From contig MNCI01022074.1 of the NCBI GenBank assembly GCA_015680685.1, forward strand, positions 715,704 through 779,703: 64,000 nt of DNA, read 5' to 3'. The first letter of the stretch is position 1, and every line of letters begins with the position of its first letter. Under the pieces are notes generated by a model. The model saw nothing but the letters and a program-made list of their open reading frames with translations. It had not been told where the DNA came from and made no database searches. The DNA comes from Gnetum montanum. Taxonomy: Eukaryota; Streptophyta; Gnetopsida; Gnetales; Gnetaceae. Below, in pieces: positions 22,811 to 35,600 of this stretch. Both the position numbers and the translations under genes were made by a program.

Positions 22811-25363
22811 GTGGACTTCCTAGATAAGAACTTTTTGTAGGAAGGTTGCTAGCCTTGATCTAGTTAGAAACAACATGAGTTAGCATTACATTGGGGATCC
22901 TAGGTGGTAGTTGGTTTGAAGGGTGCTTGAAGGTATTTTATGCAAAGGATGAGGGTATTGGAGATATAGGGTGATCAACTGAAGTAGATTGTGAGGGCTA
23001 GAGAGGACTATTGGGCCAGAAGAAAGGTCATTTTCTTGATCGATTATCTAGACCACTAGGTTGAAAAACTAGTTGTAAATGTACAACCCTTGTAGCATTT
23101 TGTTGTTATGGCTGTGGAGGAATTTCACCTTGCATGGATGGAGCAGGAGGTAACTGAGTTGAAGGTGGAGGTGTAGGTGCAAAGGGATGTGGAGGATGAT
23201 AAGAATATGAATATGGGTTTTTTCCTCAAGTAGATGGTGAATGTGTTTAGTGGTACTCTAGAGGATAATAGTGATGCTGGAATGATGCATGACTTGTTAA
23301 ACTTCTAGGGGAGATGGGTTGCTAAACATAGTACTTGTATGGATTTGGTTGTCTATAAGGGTATTGCTGCCTTGGCAATGGCATTCCCCATGATTATGGT
23401 TGGTACCACTGTTGGTATTTTTCATAAGGTTGTGGAGGAGTTCCACTTGGGTAGTAAGCTTGTTGTTATTGGTGGAACTACTTTGGATGGCCTTGAGGGT
23501 AAGGCAATCATCTTGGAGTTTTCCTACATGCTAGGCAAGGGTTTGGTGTGTACACTCTAGATTCTTGTAAGTGTGACACCAGAGGCAAACATCCCTTTGG
23601 ATGTTCGTATTGATAGATGTCACATTTAGTTCCATCACTAGAATCAAACACCACTACTTTCTCTACTATAGTAGCTTTGCCCTTACCTCTTTGGTAGGTA
23701 CATTCAAGTTCTTTTCACCTCCTACAATTACGATCACTACTTTGCTCTTTGGATTCTTCAGCAATCTTCAAAGCAGTTTGAAACTTTTCATCCAAAGAGT
23801 TCCATAACTTGTCAACCTTGGCTAAAATATCAGAAATATATTTTTGGATAGGCAAGGTCTTTCTAATCACCACTTTATCGAGTGGTGAATCCTCCTCATC
23901 ACAAAATCGGACCTCTCATTTTCTGATGGATGGGTTCCTATTATACTCTTCAACACTCTCCCTTTTTTGTAGCTCACCTTCGTCTTTTTCTACCAACTCA
24001 ATTAGCCTTTGGATCTGATGAGGTCTCATTTCATACAACCTTCCTTGGGCATACACCCCAAGGATTCTTTTTATTTTTTCCCTAAGCCCATCTATGATGT
24101 GATGAAGTTGTTCCCTCTGAGAGTAACCATGGCTAGGGCATCTATGTAAGAGTGAATAGTATTAGTCCATGGTGGCATCCAAGGGTTCATGTGCTTCTTG
24201 TTTCCAAACTTGGATTTGCCTTCTCAAATTAGACACTTTGGAGTATGTTTGATATTTGTCATTGAACAGTTCTAACATGGTACTCCATCTTCGGATAGAT
24301 TCCAGTTCTAAGGACTAGTACCAACTTTTAGCTTCCTTAATGATTATCCTTGGAAAAAGCTTGAGTTTTTGCCACTCGTTCTCAATGTTTTGTAATGAAA
24401 AGGCATCTTGAAAAGTTTGTAGATGTGTTTGCAGATTGGAATTATATCCCCCCTCAAATCTTGGAATATTGTTCATATTTAGATGCTTGATTCAACTATC
24501 CTTCATATGCCTAGTTAAAATTTTTATTGCCTCTGCAATGTTAAGCATACTTTGAGCTACTAGTAAAGGTTGATCATCATCACTGCATTGATGATGCTGA
24601 TGATGGTTTTGGCCACCCCTTCAATTTTGGTGGCCTTCATGGTCATTATTATTTCATCGATCACCTTCATCATGGTTGTTTCAATGGTGGCTTCTATGAG
24701 AACCATCAAATGAAGAGGAATGTTTAGAATCAGATGAAGAGGATGAAGAGGAAGGTGGACTGCCACTACCACCATGGTGTCCACCATCACTCTTACACTT
24801 TTTACAATATCATCATTAGATCCCTTGTTATTGTGATGTTCGCTTGAGTCCTGACTTTGGCTATCACTCTTCCTTGAACCCAATTTATGAATAGTTGTTT
24901 GCAGGGTCAAGTTCACACCCTTACCATCATTAGCAAGAGGTGGAGAATCTTCATGTTAAGAACCTTCCAAGGGAGGATCCTCATTGTTCTCTTGATCTAG
25001 TAGGAACAAGGGGTTAGTGTAATGTTTCCCCTTTGTGGCTTCATGGAGTCTCTCCTGATGTTTATCTTGCTTACGTTGTGTTTCAGTGGGATGATAGTTT
25101 CAAGTGTCATATCAATCCACAACGTACTCTTCATGAAGATCTGCTATGCCAAACTTCTTAAAGGTTTTAATTAGCATTCCAGGCATAGATCTATCGAGGG
25201 GGAAAACAACATTGTCCTCCATATCACACCATCACATTTGTTCATCCTGATGTAGGATGAAGGTGAAATTCAGCACAAACTCATCTAGATGAGTGTATAC
25301 CACCTTGCATTCCTATGCGACTGATGGTTTAGTATCGTCATGCTTACGAGAAGAAGAGGACAT
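22811..25363 (-). pseudogene. Element A gag
   Basis: The likely start is the ATG at 25363 (MSSSSRKHDDTKPSVA), about 130 bp after the PBS. An N-terminal region contains LHEATKGKHYTNPLFLLDQE and a Ser/His-rich stretch. The gag core near 24.5-24.0 kb reads FEGGYNSNLQTHLQTFQDAF, then EWQKLKLFPRIIIKEAKSWY, RRWSTMLELFNDKYQTYSKV and QEAHEPLDATMD, then LHRCPSHGYSQREQLHHIID. The C-terminal part (about 22.9-23.5 kb) is rich in P, Q and Y. No clear CCHC zinc knuckle was seen. Several stops interrupt it. The core is clearly related to the gag of element D at 63.3-63.9 kb. Confidence 0.75.
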
Positions 25364-25494
25364 TTGTAAAACAAAATGAAATTTTCAGTGTGCATTTATA
25401 ATTTATGTATAGTGGGAATGATATGGACCTTTATGTCCGTACAATGATATTATTAGTGTTCACTTAGACCTAAATAGCACATGTTCCACAAACA

Positions 25495-25515
25495 AAGTCC
25501 CTGACAATGGTGCTA
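25495..25515 (-). other. Primer-binding site of element A
   Basis: On the minus strand, directly after the LTR end CTCATCA, comes TTAGCACCATTGTCAGGGA. This resembles the TGGCGCCGTTGCCGGGGA-type primer-binding site of plant Athila/Tat elements, with C-to-T and G-to-A changes at CpG sites. It defines the 5' end of the internal region. Confidence 0.6.
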
Positions 25516-25516
25516 A

Positions 25517-26202
25517 TGATGAGTAGCAAGGTACCCCTACACCCAACCATACGAATCACGAAGCGTTCATGCGTGACTCGGTCGAATTCCACGAACTTTA
25601 TTATTTCTAGTGCACTAGCCCTGTAGGAAGTGAATCTAGCCTTAAGGTCAATTGTTGTCCTCCCAATTACATTTGGAATGCAGGTTGGTATGGTNTGTGT
25701 TACGCTCAAAGCGATCATACTTATGTATTTAATCTATCTAGCTTAATAATTCTCATTAACTCAATTGCTGGGAAATAATTATAAAATAATTAATAAATAA
25801 TTGAAAACATTGAATGCATAAATAAGAGAGCTAATCTATCCAAAATGTTGCAATGTTTATTAGAAAGCTCATTTTTATTGCCACACACACTATCGTTCTC
25901 AGGTACAATAATGCTTAAATAAAGATCTATACACTTAATGAATCATACTATGGGCACTTAGGAAAAAAATCCAACTTTCAAATGGAAAAAATGCAAGAGC
26001 TTTGCTACAATCAAAATTTAGACTCCCCATAAATGCAACTGGTAGGCATGTATTTATAGGTGATAAAAAAACATCACATTAATGAGGCATTGTTGATGCA
26101 AGTTGAAATGAATTAATGGGACCTCATAGACAAGGCCTCGTCGATGTGGTTGGCTGCATTGACAAGGCCTCATCAATGCAAGCAACCAATGATGACTCAT
26201 CA
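25517..26202 (-). repeat. Element A 5' LTR, with an assembly gap
   Basis: A 686-bp LTR, the partner of 14630-15562, with the same TGATGAG/CTCATCA ends, a TATA box (CTATAAATACATG) near 26055 and GGCCTCATCAA palindromic blocks in U3. It is about 240 bp shorter because everything between GGTATGGT and TGTGTTACGCTC is replaced by one N at 25695. Confidence 0.87.
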
Positions 26203-27010
26203 GCAAGGATAGAAGGGGTTGGTTATTATGATTGCATGGGGGTTGAATAATGAAAATGTGTTGGAGTAGGTAATTAAGGGATAAAATGGGGAAGCAAGAT
26301 GTGAGATGCTTGAGTTGCTTGGGATCCCACTAAGGGGTTCATTGGGACAGAGAAGTGGTAACTCATGGTGAACACCATAGGGGATGACCATGTAGATTGA
26401 GGCTGTAGGACAAAAGACATGGAGGATAATAGAGAGGCCGATTGTGACATGGATTATGCCTAGTGGATAGCTATGATGGGTGTTAGCCTAAACATAGTAG
26501 GATAAGTAGGAGGAGAAGAGGGTTGAGGAATCTACCCCATAGAAGGAGCAAGAGAGGTCAAATTGGATGCAATGGCTTGGGGATCTGATTCTTGGAAAAA
26601 GCTTCCTATGAAGTTATCAAGCTTTGCTTTGGACTCAAATTCATTAGGCTCTTTGGGGTGGCTCTTTAGGTTAGCCTTCTCATTTTACTCATCCATCTTA
26701 ATTAGTTGGGATAATATGCATGTATGGATGTCATTTAATGGTATTTTATCATAGGGAAAATGAATGTATTCCTTTACATTTCAATGGATCAACTCAAACT
26801 CAAATTTGGACTCAGCTTTTGCCCATGAAATAAGTAGGATAACTTAAATTTTGATTCAAATGAAGTTGTAGTATTCTTCATTTATGACAACAAAATCTAG
26901 GCTTCATTTGCCCATCTAAGCAATTGCCTACGCTTAGCCACTGCTAGGTCTCTTGGGTCATATACCCTCACTACATCTTGGTTGGGTGTCATGTCTATCA
27001 AGTTGATGGG
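26203..27010 (-). pseudogene. Element B gag, N-terminal part
   Basis: The minus-strand frame includes MTPNQDVVRVYDPRDLAVAK, RRQLLRWANEA, GSFFQESDPQAIASNLTSLA and a long Pro/Ser/His-rich run ending PTPSILA at the boundary with element A. The reading resumes on the far side of A at 14624 with another Ser/Thr/Pro-rich stretch and the gag core. I therefore read it as the N-terminal part of B gag. I do not recognise the N-terminal motif itself. Confidence 0.5.
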
Positions 27011-27365
27011 TAGTATAGTTGACTTATTGAGTGGCATTGATAATGTTTTTAATTTAGTTTTTTTTATCAAAATTCTAGCAAGTTGAATTGCTCAACGTAC
27101 AAATGGTTATGGCTGTAAAACAGTCTAGACTACAATTGTAGGTTTAGTGCAGGTTGTAGTAGCAGTGATGTGCATTTTACTGAACAAGGTATGCTAGCTT
27201 TGCTAGTAAGAACTACATTGGAGGGTAGGTAATAAATGATTGCTTTGCCCAACAAAACTATGCTGGCAATATTCCCCCTTTAGAAAAGTATGCTAGATTT
27301 AAAAGTTAATAGTGTAATGTTGAATTTCCCAAAGATACACTAGAAGCTTGGGAAGGACTCTGTTA

Positions 27366-27686
27366 GCCTTTCTCCCAAAATTTCATAGTAGGTATTTGGG
27401 TTATTGGGGCAAAAACTACACTGGCTTCTCTCCTAACATTTCATATTAGGGATTTGGGTTATTGGGGTAGAAACTATGTTGACCTTTAGGACATCCCAAA
27501 GGTGGGTTTCAACAATAGAAAGTGGTAGGGTTTGCAAGAAACCATGTTGGCTTTTCTCACAAAATTTCAAAGTAGGGAGTTGGTTTATTGGGGTAAAACT
27601 ACACTGGCTTTTGAAGATCCAAAGGCAAGTTCCAACAAGGTAGGTTTCAATAGGAAAAGTGGTAGGTTTTGCTAGAATGTATGCTG
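27366..27686. repeat. Alternating minisatellite, order A-A-B-A-B
   Basis: Unit A (about 58 bp) occurs at 27366-27423, 27424-27481 and 27550-27606. It runs from GC(T)TTTCTCCCAAAATTTCA to TTATTGGGGTAAAAACTACACTG. Unit B (68-80 bp) occurs at 27482-27549 and 27607-27686 (ATCCAAAGG, GTTTCAA-AG, AAGTGGTAGGTTTTGC). All units end in a T[AG]C[AT][CG]TG or ATG-TG-like joint. The array carries an antisense open frame (27433-27732), which I regard as a by-product. Confidence 0.75.
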
Positions 27687-27689
27687 ACT

Positions 27690-29500
27690 TTGGAAAATCC
27701 AACAATGCTATGAAAACTTTGGAAGGACCCAAATCACCTACGATTAATACACTAGGTATTTAATTATAGGAAAATAAGCAACAACATTGGCTTTCTTGGC
27801 AGATTTTTGATATGGGTTTTAAGTGTTTAAAGTTGCAAACATTGGCTTTGAAAGGGTAGATTAGATTTGACAAAGAGCTTGGGCTGAGGCCCTCCTTTTA
27901 GTGCCAGAAATTATTGCATCGAAAAAGTTTGAGACTAGAAAAATTGAAGATCTTCAATGGAAACAGTTTAACCTTGGATCCCTAGGGCCTCCAAGAAAGA
28001 GGATCCAAGGTACCTTGGATGATCTTGTTAATCCTTTAGGGACTTGAGGAATGTAAACAACATGATTAAATTAAGTGAAAATGCCAATAGGTTATGTTTT
28101 GTAGTTAGGCTCATGATCTAGGTACTCCCAAGCTTTGATGGTTAAAAGTCCTTGTTGGTTCTTAGGTTGTATCTACTACATTGGTTGAAAGCCAAAAGTA
28201 TGTTGTTGTAGTATCCAAACTGGACTTCAAAACACCAGTCTCATCTTCTTTTTTGGTTGTGGCTGTGGTTGCCAAATTAATATGATAAGATCATTAAAAT
28301 TGATTTCACACACACGCTCACTTGTAAAAATGAAAGGTTACAGTTTGCAATGTTAACCATTGACCATTATCACACTTCATCTATTTCTCTTGAGACTTTT
28401 CTAGTATCAATACATTTACTAAAAATGGCAAAGTAGTTAACAACAAGGGTTAGAAATAGTGACATAAAAAAGATAAACCATCCTACTCTTTCGAATTAGT
28501 TAAAGGGTCAAAGCTAAAATTGGCAGAAAGAATGTCAATAATAAGGCAAATTACTTCCACAAATTATTATTTTAAATTAAGCTTCTTCTAAAATTGGCAC
28601 AGGGTATGTTGATAATTAAGGCGAATAACCTCATTGTACATGTTCCCTTAAAATGGTACCCTACCTAAGCAAGCCTACTCATCTTGATAAATGAATCTTA
28701 TTTAAAAAAAACAATTTGGAAGGTTTTGACATAGTTCCAATCAAATACTACCAATCGATTAACTCAATGTCGTGAACAACATGACCAGTGTTACCATACT
28801 ACAAAACATGGTAGTAACATGCAAACCACGAGCTATACAAAGCTAGAGCCCTATCAACCTTTATCAGATCAAGTAGCCTACCATTACAATTACATAGATT
28901 TATTTTTCTGTATCTATTAAGGTTTTTACCATAGTAAGCTTTTTTTCTTTTCATATGCACCAAGACATAGATAACCAAACAATGTTTCCAATGCAGAGAA
29001 GTGTTTGCTACATTTTCAACCATGTTCACCCTAGGATAATCAAGAAGTCGATATCTGTTAATGCTCATATATTTCAAAAACCAAAAACATATTCACCACT
29101 CAACATGAAAAGTTTAAAATTTAATCCAAAAGCTCAAAGGGCACCTGAAAATCCTAACCGCATCTTTCTATTAAAATTATCTGTTATGACCTCTACTATA
29201 GTTACATGTTACAATATATGATAATTCACATGAAAATATTAAATTCCAGAATAGCAAAAACACATTCAACAGGCTTAAACATAAAACGCAACTTTATTGT
29301 TGATAAAAAATTTAGGTTCAGAAGCAACAGATCTAATCAAGGAACCAACATTGGGAGCACATTTTACATTTTTAATAAGTTGCACAAATTTGAAACCAAG
29401 CTACAGGACTGAATGGAATACAAATAATAAATGTTTCAGTTATGAAAAATTGCCAAAGAAAAATCAAGAACATATAGCTAAAACATAAAACATTTTTATA
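27690..29500. other. Non-coding DNA without recognisable features
   Basis: No family similarity on either strand. Short overlapping frames around 28.8-29.5 kb are not supported by motifs or composition. There are two GATCC/CCTTGGATC-rich stretches at 27.97-28.02 kb but no clear repeat structure. Confidence 0.4.
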
Positions 29501-30700
29501 CTTACCCTAGAAAACATTAGATTTCCATACACAGTATTCGTGGTCGTGGTCCAAGACTCTGCATCACACGCAACACTTCCTTCATATAATGGATAAGATC
29601 AAGGGTATCCAAGGTCAAAACAAGTCTTAAGCCAGGTAGTATTATCAATATGAGAGAATTACATTTTAGAAATAAAGTTGTGTTCAACGTAGCCCATTAA
29701 CATGTAACAATGATGCATGCTACGTAGTAGAATCACAAAAACAATGAGAGGGTTTAGGTAAGCGACCAAATTGGATTTGGTAGCATCAATGGATCAGTAG
29801 TTGGGCTGAAAGCAGGCACCAGGGCTCTACGTTGTCTAATGGAGGAGTATGCGTAGAAGCATTGGTAATGCACGAGAATGTAGATAGGTTTGGCCGTGGG
29901 CTGTCTCACCAAAGACATGATCATCAAGCGAGACCATCGTCATGTCGATGCTTTCGGTATGATAAAAATCGCTTATCTTGAGAACTGGGTTTTCTTAGCT
30001 CGAACCTGGTGGATCTTGTAAGGAATTTGAGTGTGATGTTTGGGTACAACTCTTTCTTTTTTACGAAGAAAAATGTGGCTTAGCCGAGACCGAGTCCTCA
30101 TCCTTCCCAGATGCATCCTCCTCACAGAAATCAAATTCATGCAGTCCAGTTACCTACTGTTTCCACTCCCATTCCTTTACCTATTTCGCCAACCATGTTT
30201 ACCTGCAAGAAACACCACGGATTCATAAAATTTTGCGTTTTTTGTTGTGAAACGGGAAACGCCGTCACCCATGAACAGTAACCGTGGGTGAGACGTTTCC
30301 GAGCAGAAAGGTTTTTAACATGTTTCATTTACTTTGATTTTATTTTTAAATTTTATATTTTCAAAGATAGAAAGGATACGATGCTTTATTTTCAACTACT
30401 GCATCTGTCACGAACTGCATCACGAACTGCATGTGTCACAAATTAAATGCAATGCAGGTCTGCTGGAAATTGGATGTGTGAAAAAAATTTAGGGTCACTT
30501 TTATGGCAAGGACGGAAATAAGCAACACATTCAAGTAAAACATTTGGGGCCTGTGCTGTGAACGCTACTAATCCTGCTATTGCTGCTGCTTCTGCATCGC
30601 TGTCCACAACCATAAATTGTTCATCAACATTGTGTGGTAAGTCAGTGCTTCTGCAACAAGCACTCATCCTCCCTCTTCAAAATGGGCTAAACTATGGGTT
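29500..30700. other. Higher-CpG, low-copy-looking segment; possible decayed exons
   Basis: This stretch has more CG dinucleotides and a less repetitive texture than its surroundings. On the minus strand a frame near 29.88-29.96 kb contains SLDDHVFGETAHGQTYLHSR. Another at 30443-30667 contains EQFMVVDSDAEAAAIAGLVA after a possible splice acceptor (TGCTTGTTGCAG). Neither is recognised. They could be remnants of an ordinary gene, or chance. A 46-bp hairpin lies at 30255-30300. Confidence 0.25.
30255..30300. repeat. Hairpin-forming inverted repeat
   Basis: The left arm GGAAACG-CCG-TCACCCA and right arm TGGGTGA-GA-CGTTTCC pair over 14 bp with a small internal bulge around a 13-nt loop. Terminal inverted repeats of a larger element were not found. 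Confidence 0.7.
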
Positions 30701-31248
30701 CAAAGACCATTTTAGTACATTATCTCTTTGGTCTAAGACTCTCTAAGTGGTATTTAGAATAAAAGATTTAGAATATTGTTCACTTATTCTATCACTACCT
30801 TTTTGTCACTGTCAAGTTCTAGTATATTGATTACCTCTGATTAAATATTTTTTTTAAATAATTTTTTTTACAAGTTCTGTTATGGGTAATTGTTGTTAGA
30901 TACTTGTAAACTTTTTTATATAAAAATCATTGTATTGTAGTGCATTTTAAATTGTTGTTATATGAACAAAGAAATATACACATAATTTTACTAAAATATA
31001 ACAATTCTAGTTGGTCCTATATTTAAAGCTTATTTCTTTTTTGCAACCTAATTTTTTGTCATTGTCGTTGGGTTGCTGTTTTCATCAGGTTGCCCTGTTT
31101 CCTGTTTCCAGTAACTATGATTTAGGGTACACCCGCCCAACTCTTTCTACCCTGTATGATGCATACTAGTATTCCAACAGCCAGCTAGGACCTCGCACTC
31201 TATTTTAGCACAGCCAGCCAGCACCTCTGATGATTCATCATAAGGCTA

Positions 31249-31690
31249 AAAAAATTAGGAAGTTTCCAAGATTGGTTTGGGCGCCAAGAGGAAGTTACTG
31301 GAGCATCTGAACCAGCTTCCAAAAAACTAAAACTTTCTGAAATCATTTGGATGCCAAGAAGCATCTGAACCAATGTCTGAAATCATTTGTATGCCAAGAA
31401 AACGTTGCTGTAGCATCTGAACCAATGTCTGAAATCATTTGGATGCCAAGAAAACGTTGCTGTAGCATCTGAACCAATGTCCGTTAAAAAATAAAAACTT
31501 TTCAAAATCAGGAGTACATCCAGAGGATGCTACTGTAGCATCCGAATCAGTGTCTTTCAAATACCAAAACTTTCCAAATTCACGAGGACACTAAGAGGAT
31601 GCTACTGTAGCATCTGAACCAGTCTAAATCATTTGGACGCCAAAAGGATGCTATTGTAGCATCCAAACCAGCATCTTTTGAATGATTCTT
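31249..31690. repeat. Minisatellite with palindromic GATGCTACTGTAGCATC core
   Basis: About seven degenerate units. The two clearest are exact 52-bp neighbours (31376-31427 and 31428-31479, one mismatch). A shorter preceding copy (31336-31375) lacks 12 bp. Later units (about 31530, 31600, 31650) carry GGATGCTACTGTAGCATCC, an inverted repeat with 9-bp arms around one base. Common text is AAATCATTTGGATGCCAAGA followed by GCATCTGAACCA. The array ends about 400 bp before the ARF pseudogene. Confidence 0.8.
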
Positions 31691-32052
31691 CAATGCTGTA
31701 GGTGTAATCACGTGACCTCTGATGATTCAGCATCTTCATAGTGACTAAACCAAAGGCAATGTGCTGCAGAAGTTGAAGGGGAGTAGTCACCTATCGAGGA
31801 ACCTTGTTGATTTAACACCGTTATATGGTTTTGCTGTGGTAAAGCTGGTAACGTCGATGATGCCGTGTGTACCATAGGCATTTGATTTGTTGAAGGAAAA
31901 TGTATGACATTTGAATTTTGTTTGCTGCTTCCAATCTGAAAATTTGAACTGAAAATAAAGATCGGAATTTACCCTCACTCGTTTTTTTTCGTTTTGGCAT
32001 TTGCTTTCTCCTTTGCTCCTTCCTTCCAAGGATTCCTGAACACATCCGCTAA

Positions 32053-32615
<563 letters not shown>

Positions 32616-32619
32616 GTCA

Positions 32620-35600
32620 ACGACATAGTGTCATTTTGTTTTAGTGTATTTAGGATTAAAGCTGATTCGTGCCCTTGTTAGATAGAGGGATGATGAATTT
32701 AAGTTCATTTGGTAATGTCGATGGAATTGTTTTTGTTAGTCCTTTATGCCTATGATGCTATTAAAAGCATAATTCAGATGATAGAATTATGAAAGAGTGT
32801 CCTTTGTCTTTTTATTTTTTTGGTTTATAGTTATGGTATTGTATTCATTTTTTGCTTGAGGATAATATCTATTAAAGTTGAATTCTCACATTTACTTTCA
32901 AAATACAAAGCTAAATCATGCCTTTTCATAGTTAGGGCCTTAGACTATGGTGAACAATTTTGAAAACAATTGATAAAAGGAACATTGATATGGTTAGTGG
33001 CTAGATTGCATCTTTTATCTCTATATAACATTGTTTCTACTTGCATGTCCTATGTAAAGGCTTAAGCTGATATAAAAGTTGAAATTTTTTCTTGAAATGC
33101 CCTTAAATGTTAATAAATGATTTCTTGTCTTTGCAAGAAACTAAAACTTTAAAAATCTTAATACTTTTTTGACCTTGTTGGCCTTATTTGATTTTATTTT
33201 ACTCGGCTTTAACCTTGTTTCTCTCTTATTGCACTTTGTTTTTACCTTGTTTTACTTTGTTCCTACCTCATTTTAACTTCATTGACCCTAGTTTACCTTA
33301 TAGTGACCTTGTATGACCTCACTTTACTGTATTCTATCCTGTTTAGCATTGCTTTACTATGTTTGGATCTTATTTTGCATTACATTGTTTTGTTATTGTA
33401 GTATTTTAACATTGTTTAACAACTATGTCACATAGATGCCACTTAATATGCTTTTGGTTAAACTTCAAGTTTGAACATGGACACAATTCAATCTACCTCT
33501 AAACTTGGTGGGATCCTATGATGATGTTGAATAATCAATTAACCTTGATTGCTTAGATTCTAAGCCTTAAAGGCCTTGGCTGTACAACCTCAATGCTTTG
33601 GAATGTCCTAACTGCCATTGGCCTTAAAGTTAGAAACATCATAGAGGGTTCTTTAGTCTAATTCCCCATTTTCTTCCATAATGGTGAGGAGAAAATGCAT
33701 GAAATCAAGTTCCTTGCCAAAACCTAGCTTACTCAAGACATCATCAAATCCTTGCATGGAAACATGAAAGCCTTTGTATGATCTTGATTACATCTAACAT
33801 TAACATGTTTGCTTTTAGGGTTGATGGCTTTTGTTTACAAGTGTGAATAGATGAATGGTGTTGGAAACTCTTATGGCCTATAATGAGCGAGCTTGCAAGA
33901 CCTAATATTCATTTATGGCATAACAAACGAACTGCAAAACTCTATAAAATCTATGAAACAAAATATAGATTTCTCTTGTTGTATTAATTATAACTTATGA
34001 TGACATGTATTCTACTTTCTATTTCATGTGGCCTCATGCAATCTCTTATAGTAATATGTATTCTTTAGCTGGTTTTCATGTCCTCTTGGAGTTGTGCTTG
34101 TAGGATGAAGCTTGAAGTCATCACAAAGGTGCGACCCATCATAAAAGTTACCATGTGATCTCGATGCACAAGATTTGGTTAGCTTGTCCAACTATGTCAA
34201 AAATGTTTACCTCACATCACTTCGGTTACCCCTCTTAAACCATAATACCATAGCCAAAGTACAACATTCCTTATCTTATAACAATGAAAACCAATATTTT
34301 ACATTTAGGTATCATGGCCATGTGATATACTCATCTACATGCTTCATAGATCAAGTTTGTTAACTGTAATACATCTCATTCAATGAGAGAATGAAGCAAA
34401 ATCTAGCACACTTTTCCAATCAAGTACACTAGATGTAATACATCTTGTTTAGTGAGAAAGAAAAATTCAAATATGGCAATAAAACCCAAAGAATTTTTCA
34501 CTCCAAGAAAAAGAGAAAAAAAGAAGGGAAAAATGCCAAGAAAGCCAAGAGGCCAATGAAGCCTAATGTAAAACAAATGGCTTTAAACATAAAAGGGAGG
34601 AGCCTAATGGCCAAAGAAGCATAAGGATGGAGTGTTGGTTCCTCCAAGACATCGTTGAGTAACCAACAGTTCAAACACAAAGCATGAAGACTTTTTAGTG
34701 AACTCACATGTCATAGCCCCACCATTACTATGATGTCAACATTTGGAATTCCTTGTTACTCAAAAAGACCATTCCCCATTAATCACTTTAGCCATCAATC
34801 ACATCCCAAACTCTTGACATTTCATCATGATCTTATTTCACCCTCATGAGTACTCCTTGGCAGGGTTTGATATCTACCGAATCAAGTATGGAGAGAAAAG
34901 CGTTGGTGATAAACATGTAGTGATGTTTTGCATTCTTTGTTGATGTCTCTTGGGTTAATCCTCAAAATATCAATTATGAGGGACGAATGAAACACCACCA
35001 AAGAAATTCATATTATAACCCATAGCCAAAATTCTTTGTAATTTGGTGGAAAAATAAAGGTAGATACAATTGCATTATTTTTCCAAAAATCTAGTGTCAT
35101 GGCCTCATGTTATTAGAATTTAAGACCTCATGCATTCCAACTTACAAAAGCTATAAAACCCATGTAAGCTAATTTATGAATGCTAAGAATGCTTCAAAAG
35201 ATACAAGATCTAGTATCTTAGCCTTGTACATTGATGCTAGAAAACATACAAAGATAGTGTACAAAAGTTGGATTTTGATGCTAGGCAACATCCAAATGTA
35301 GTGTTAAAGAATAAAAATTAGTCAAAATTGTTAAGTACACTACATGAAGGTATCCCATGTATGATAGAAGATGCTAGAAATCTGTTACCAATTATGACAA
35401 AATTAACTAGTGATAAGACAAGAACCCAAGGCTTGTTTAAACTAGAATCTATTTCATCATAAGGACTATTCGCATTTTTGCATCCATTTCAAACCTAAGA
35501 CTTTCGAGTGATGTAGATGCCCAAGAGTCCATGATGACAACCATCATTTTTCTGTAGCATAGATCACTAGAGACATTAAGAACCAATTTGCAACCAAATT

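Larger units (their letters stand above)
14630..26202 (-). mobile_element. Element A: Athila/Tat-like Ty3/gypsy LTR retrotransposon
   Basis: An 11.6-kb minus-strand element. Order on its own strand: 5' LTR (26202-25517), PBS (about 25514-25495), gag, protease, reverse transcriptase, a long non-coding spacer, ORF X, polypurine tract (about 15575-15563), 3' LTR (15562-14630). Both LTRs have TGATGAG/CTCATCA inverted ends. Flanking 5-mers GAAAG (14625-14629) and GCAAG (26203-26207) differ at one base and are a credible aged target duplication. RNase H and integrase are not visible, so the pol module is deleted after RT. It interrupts the gag gene of element B. The RT and protease sequences and the TGGCACC-type PBS point to the Athila/Tat side of Ty3/gypsy. 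All ORFs carry stops. Confidence 0.85.

Noticed and set aside
24560-24916. 118-residue minus-strand frame, rich in Ile, Thr, Met and Val
   Set aside because: It is a shifted frame across the Ser/His-rich part of element A gag and shows no motif of its own.
30443-30667. Calling a specific plant protein for the minus-strand frame with EQFMVVDSDAEAAAIAGLVA
   Set aside because: The text looks protein-like and has a possible splice acceptor, but I cannot match it to a family, so it is only mentioned as a possible exon.
34498-34707. Minus-strand frame ending in a Phe-rich stretch
   Set aside because: The Phe run is the reverse of an AAGAAG-rich tract; no family similarity.
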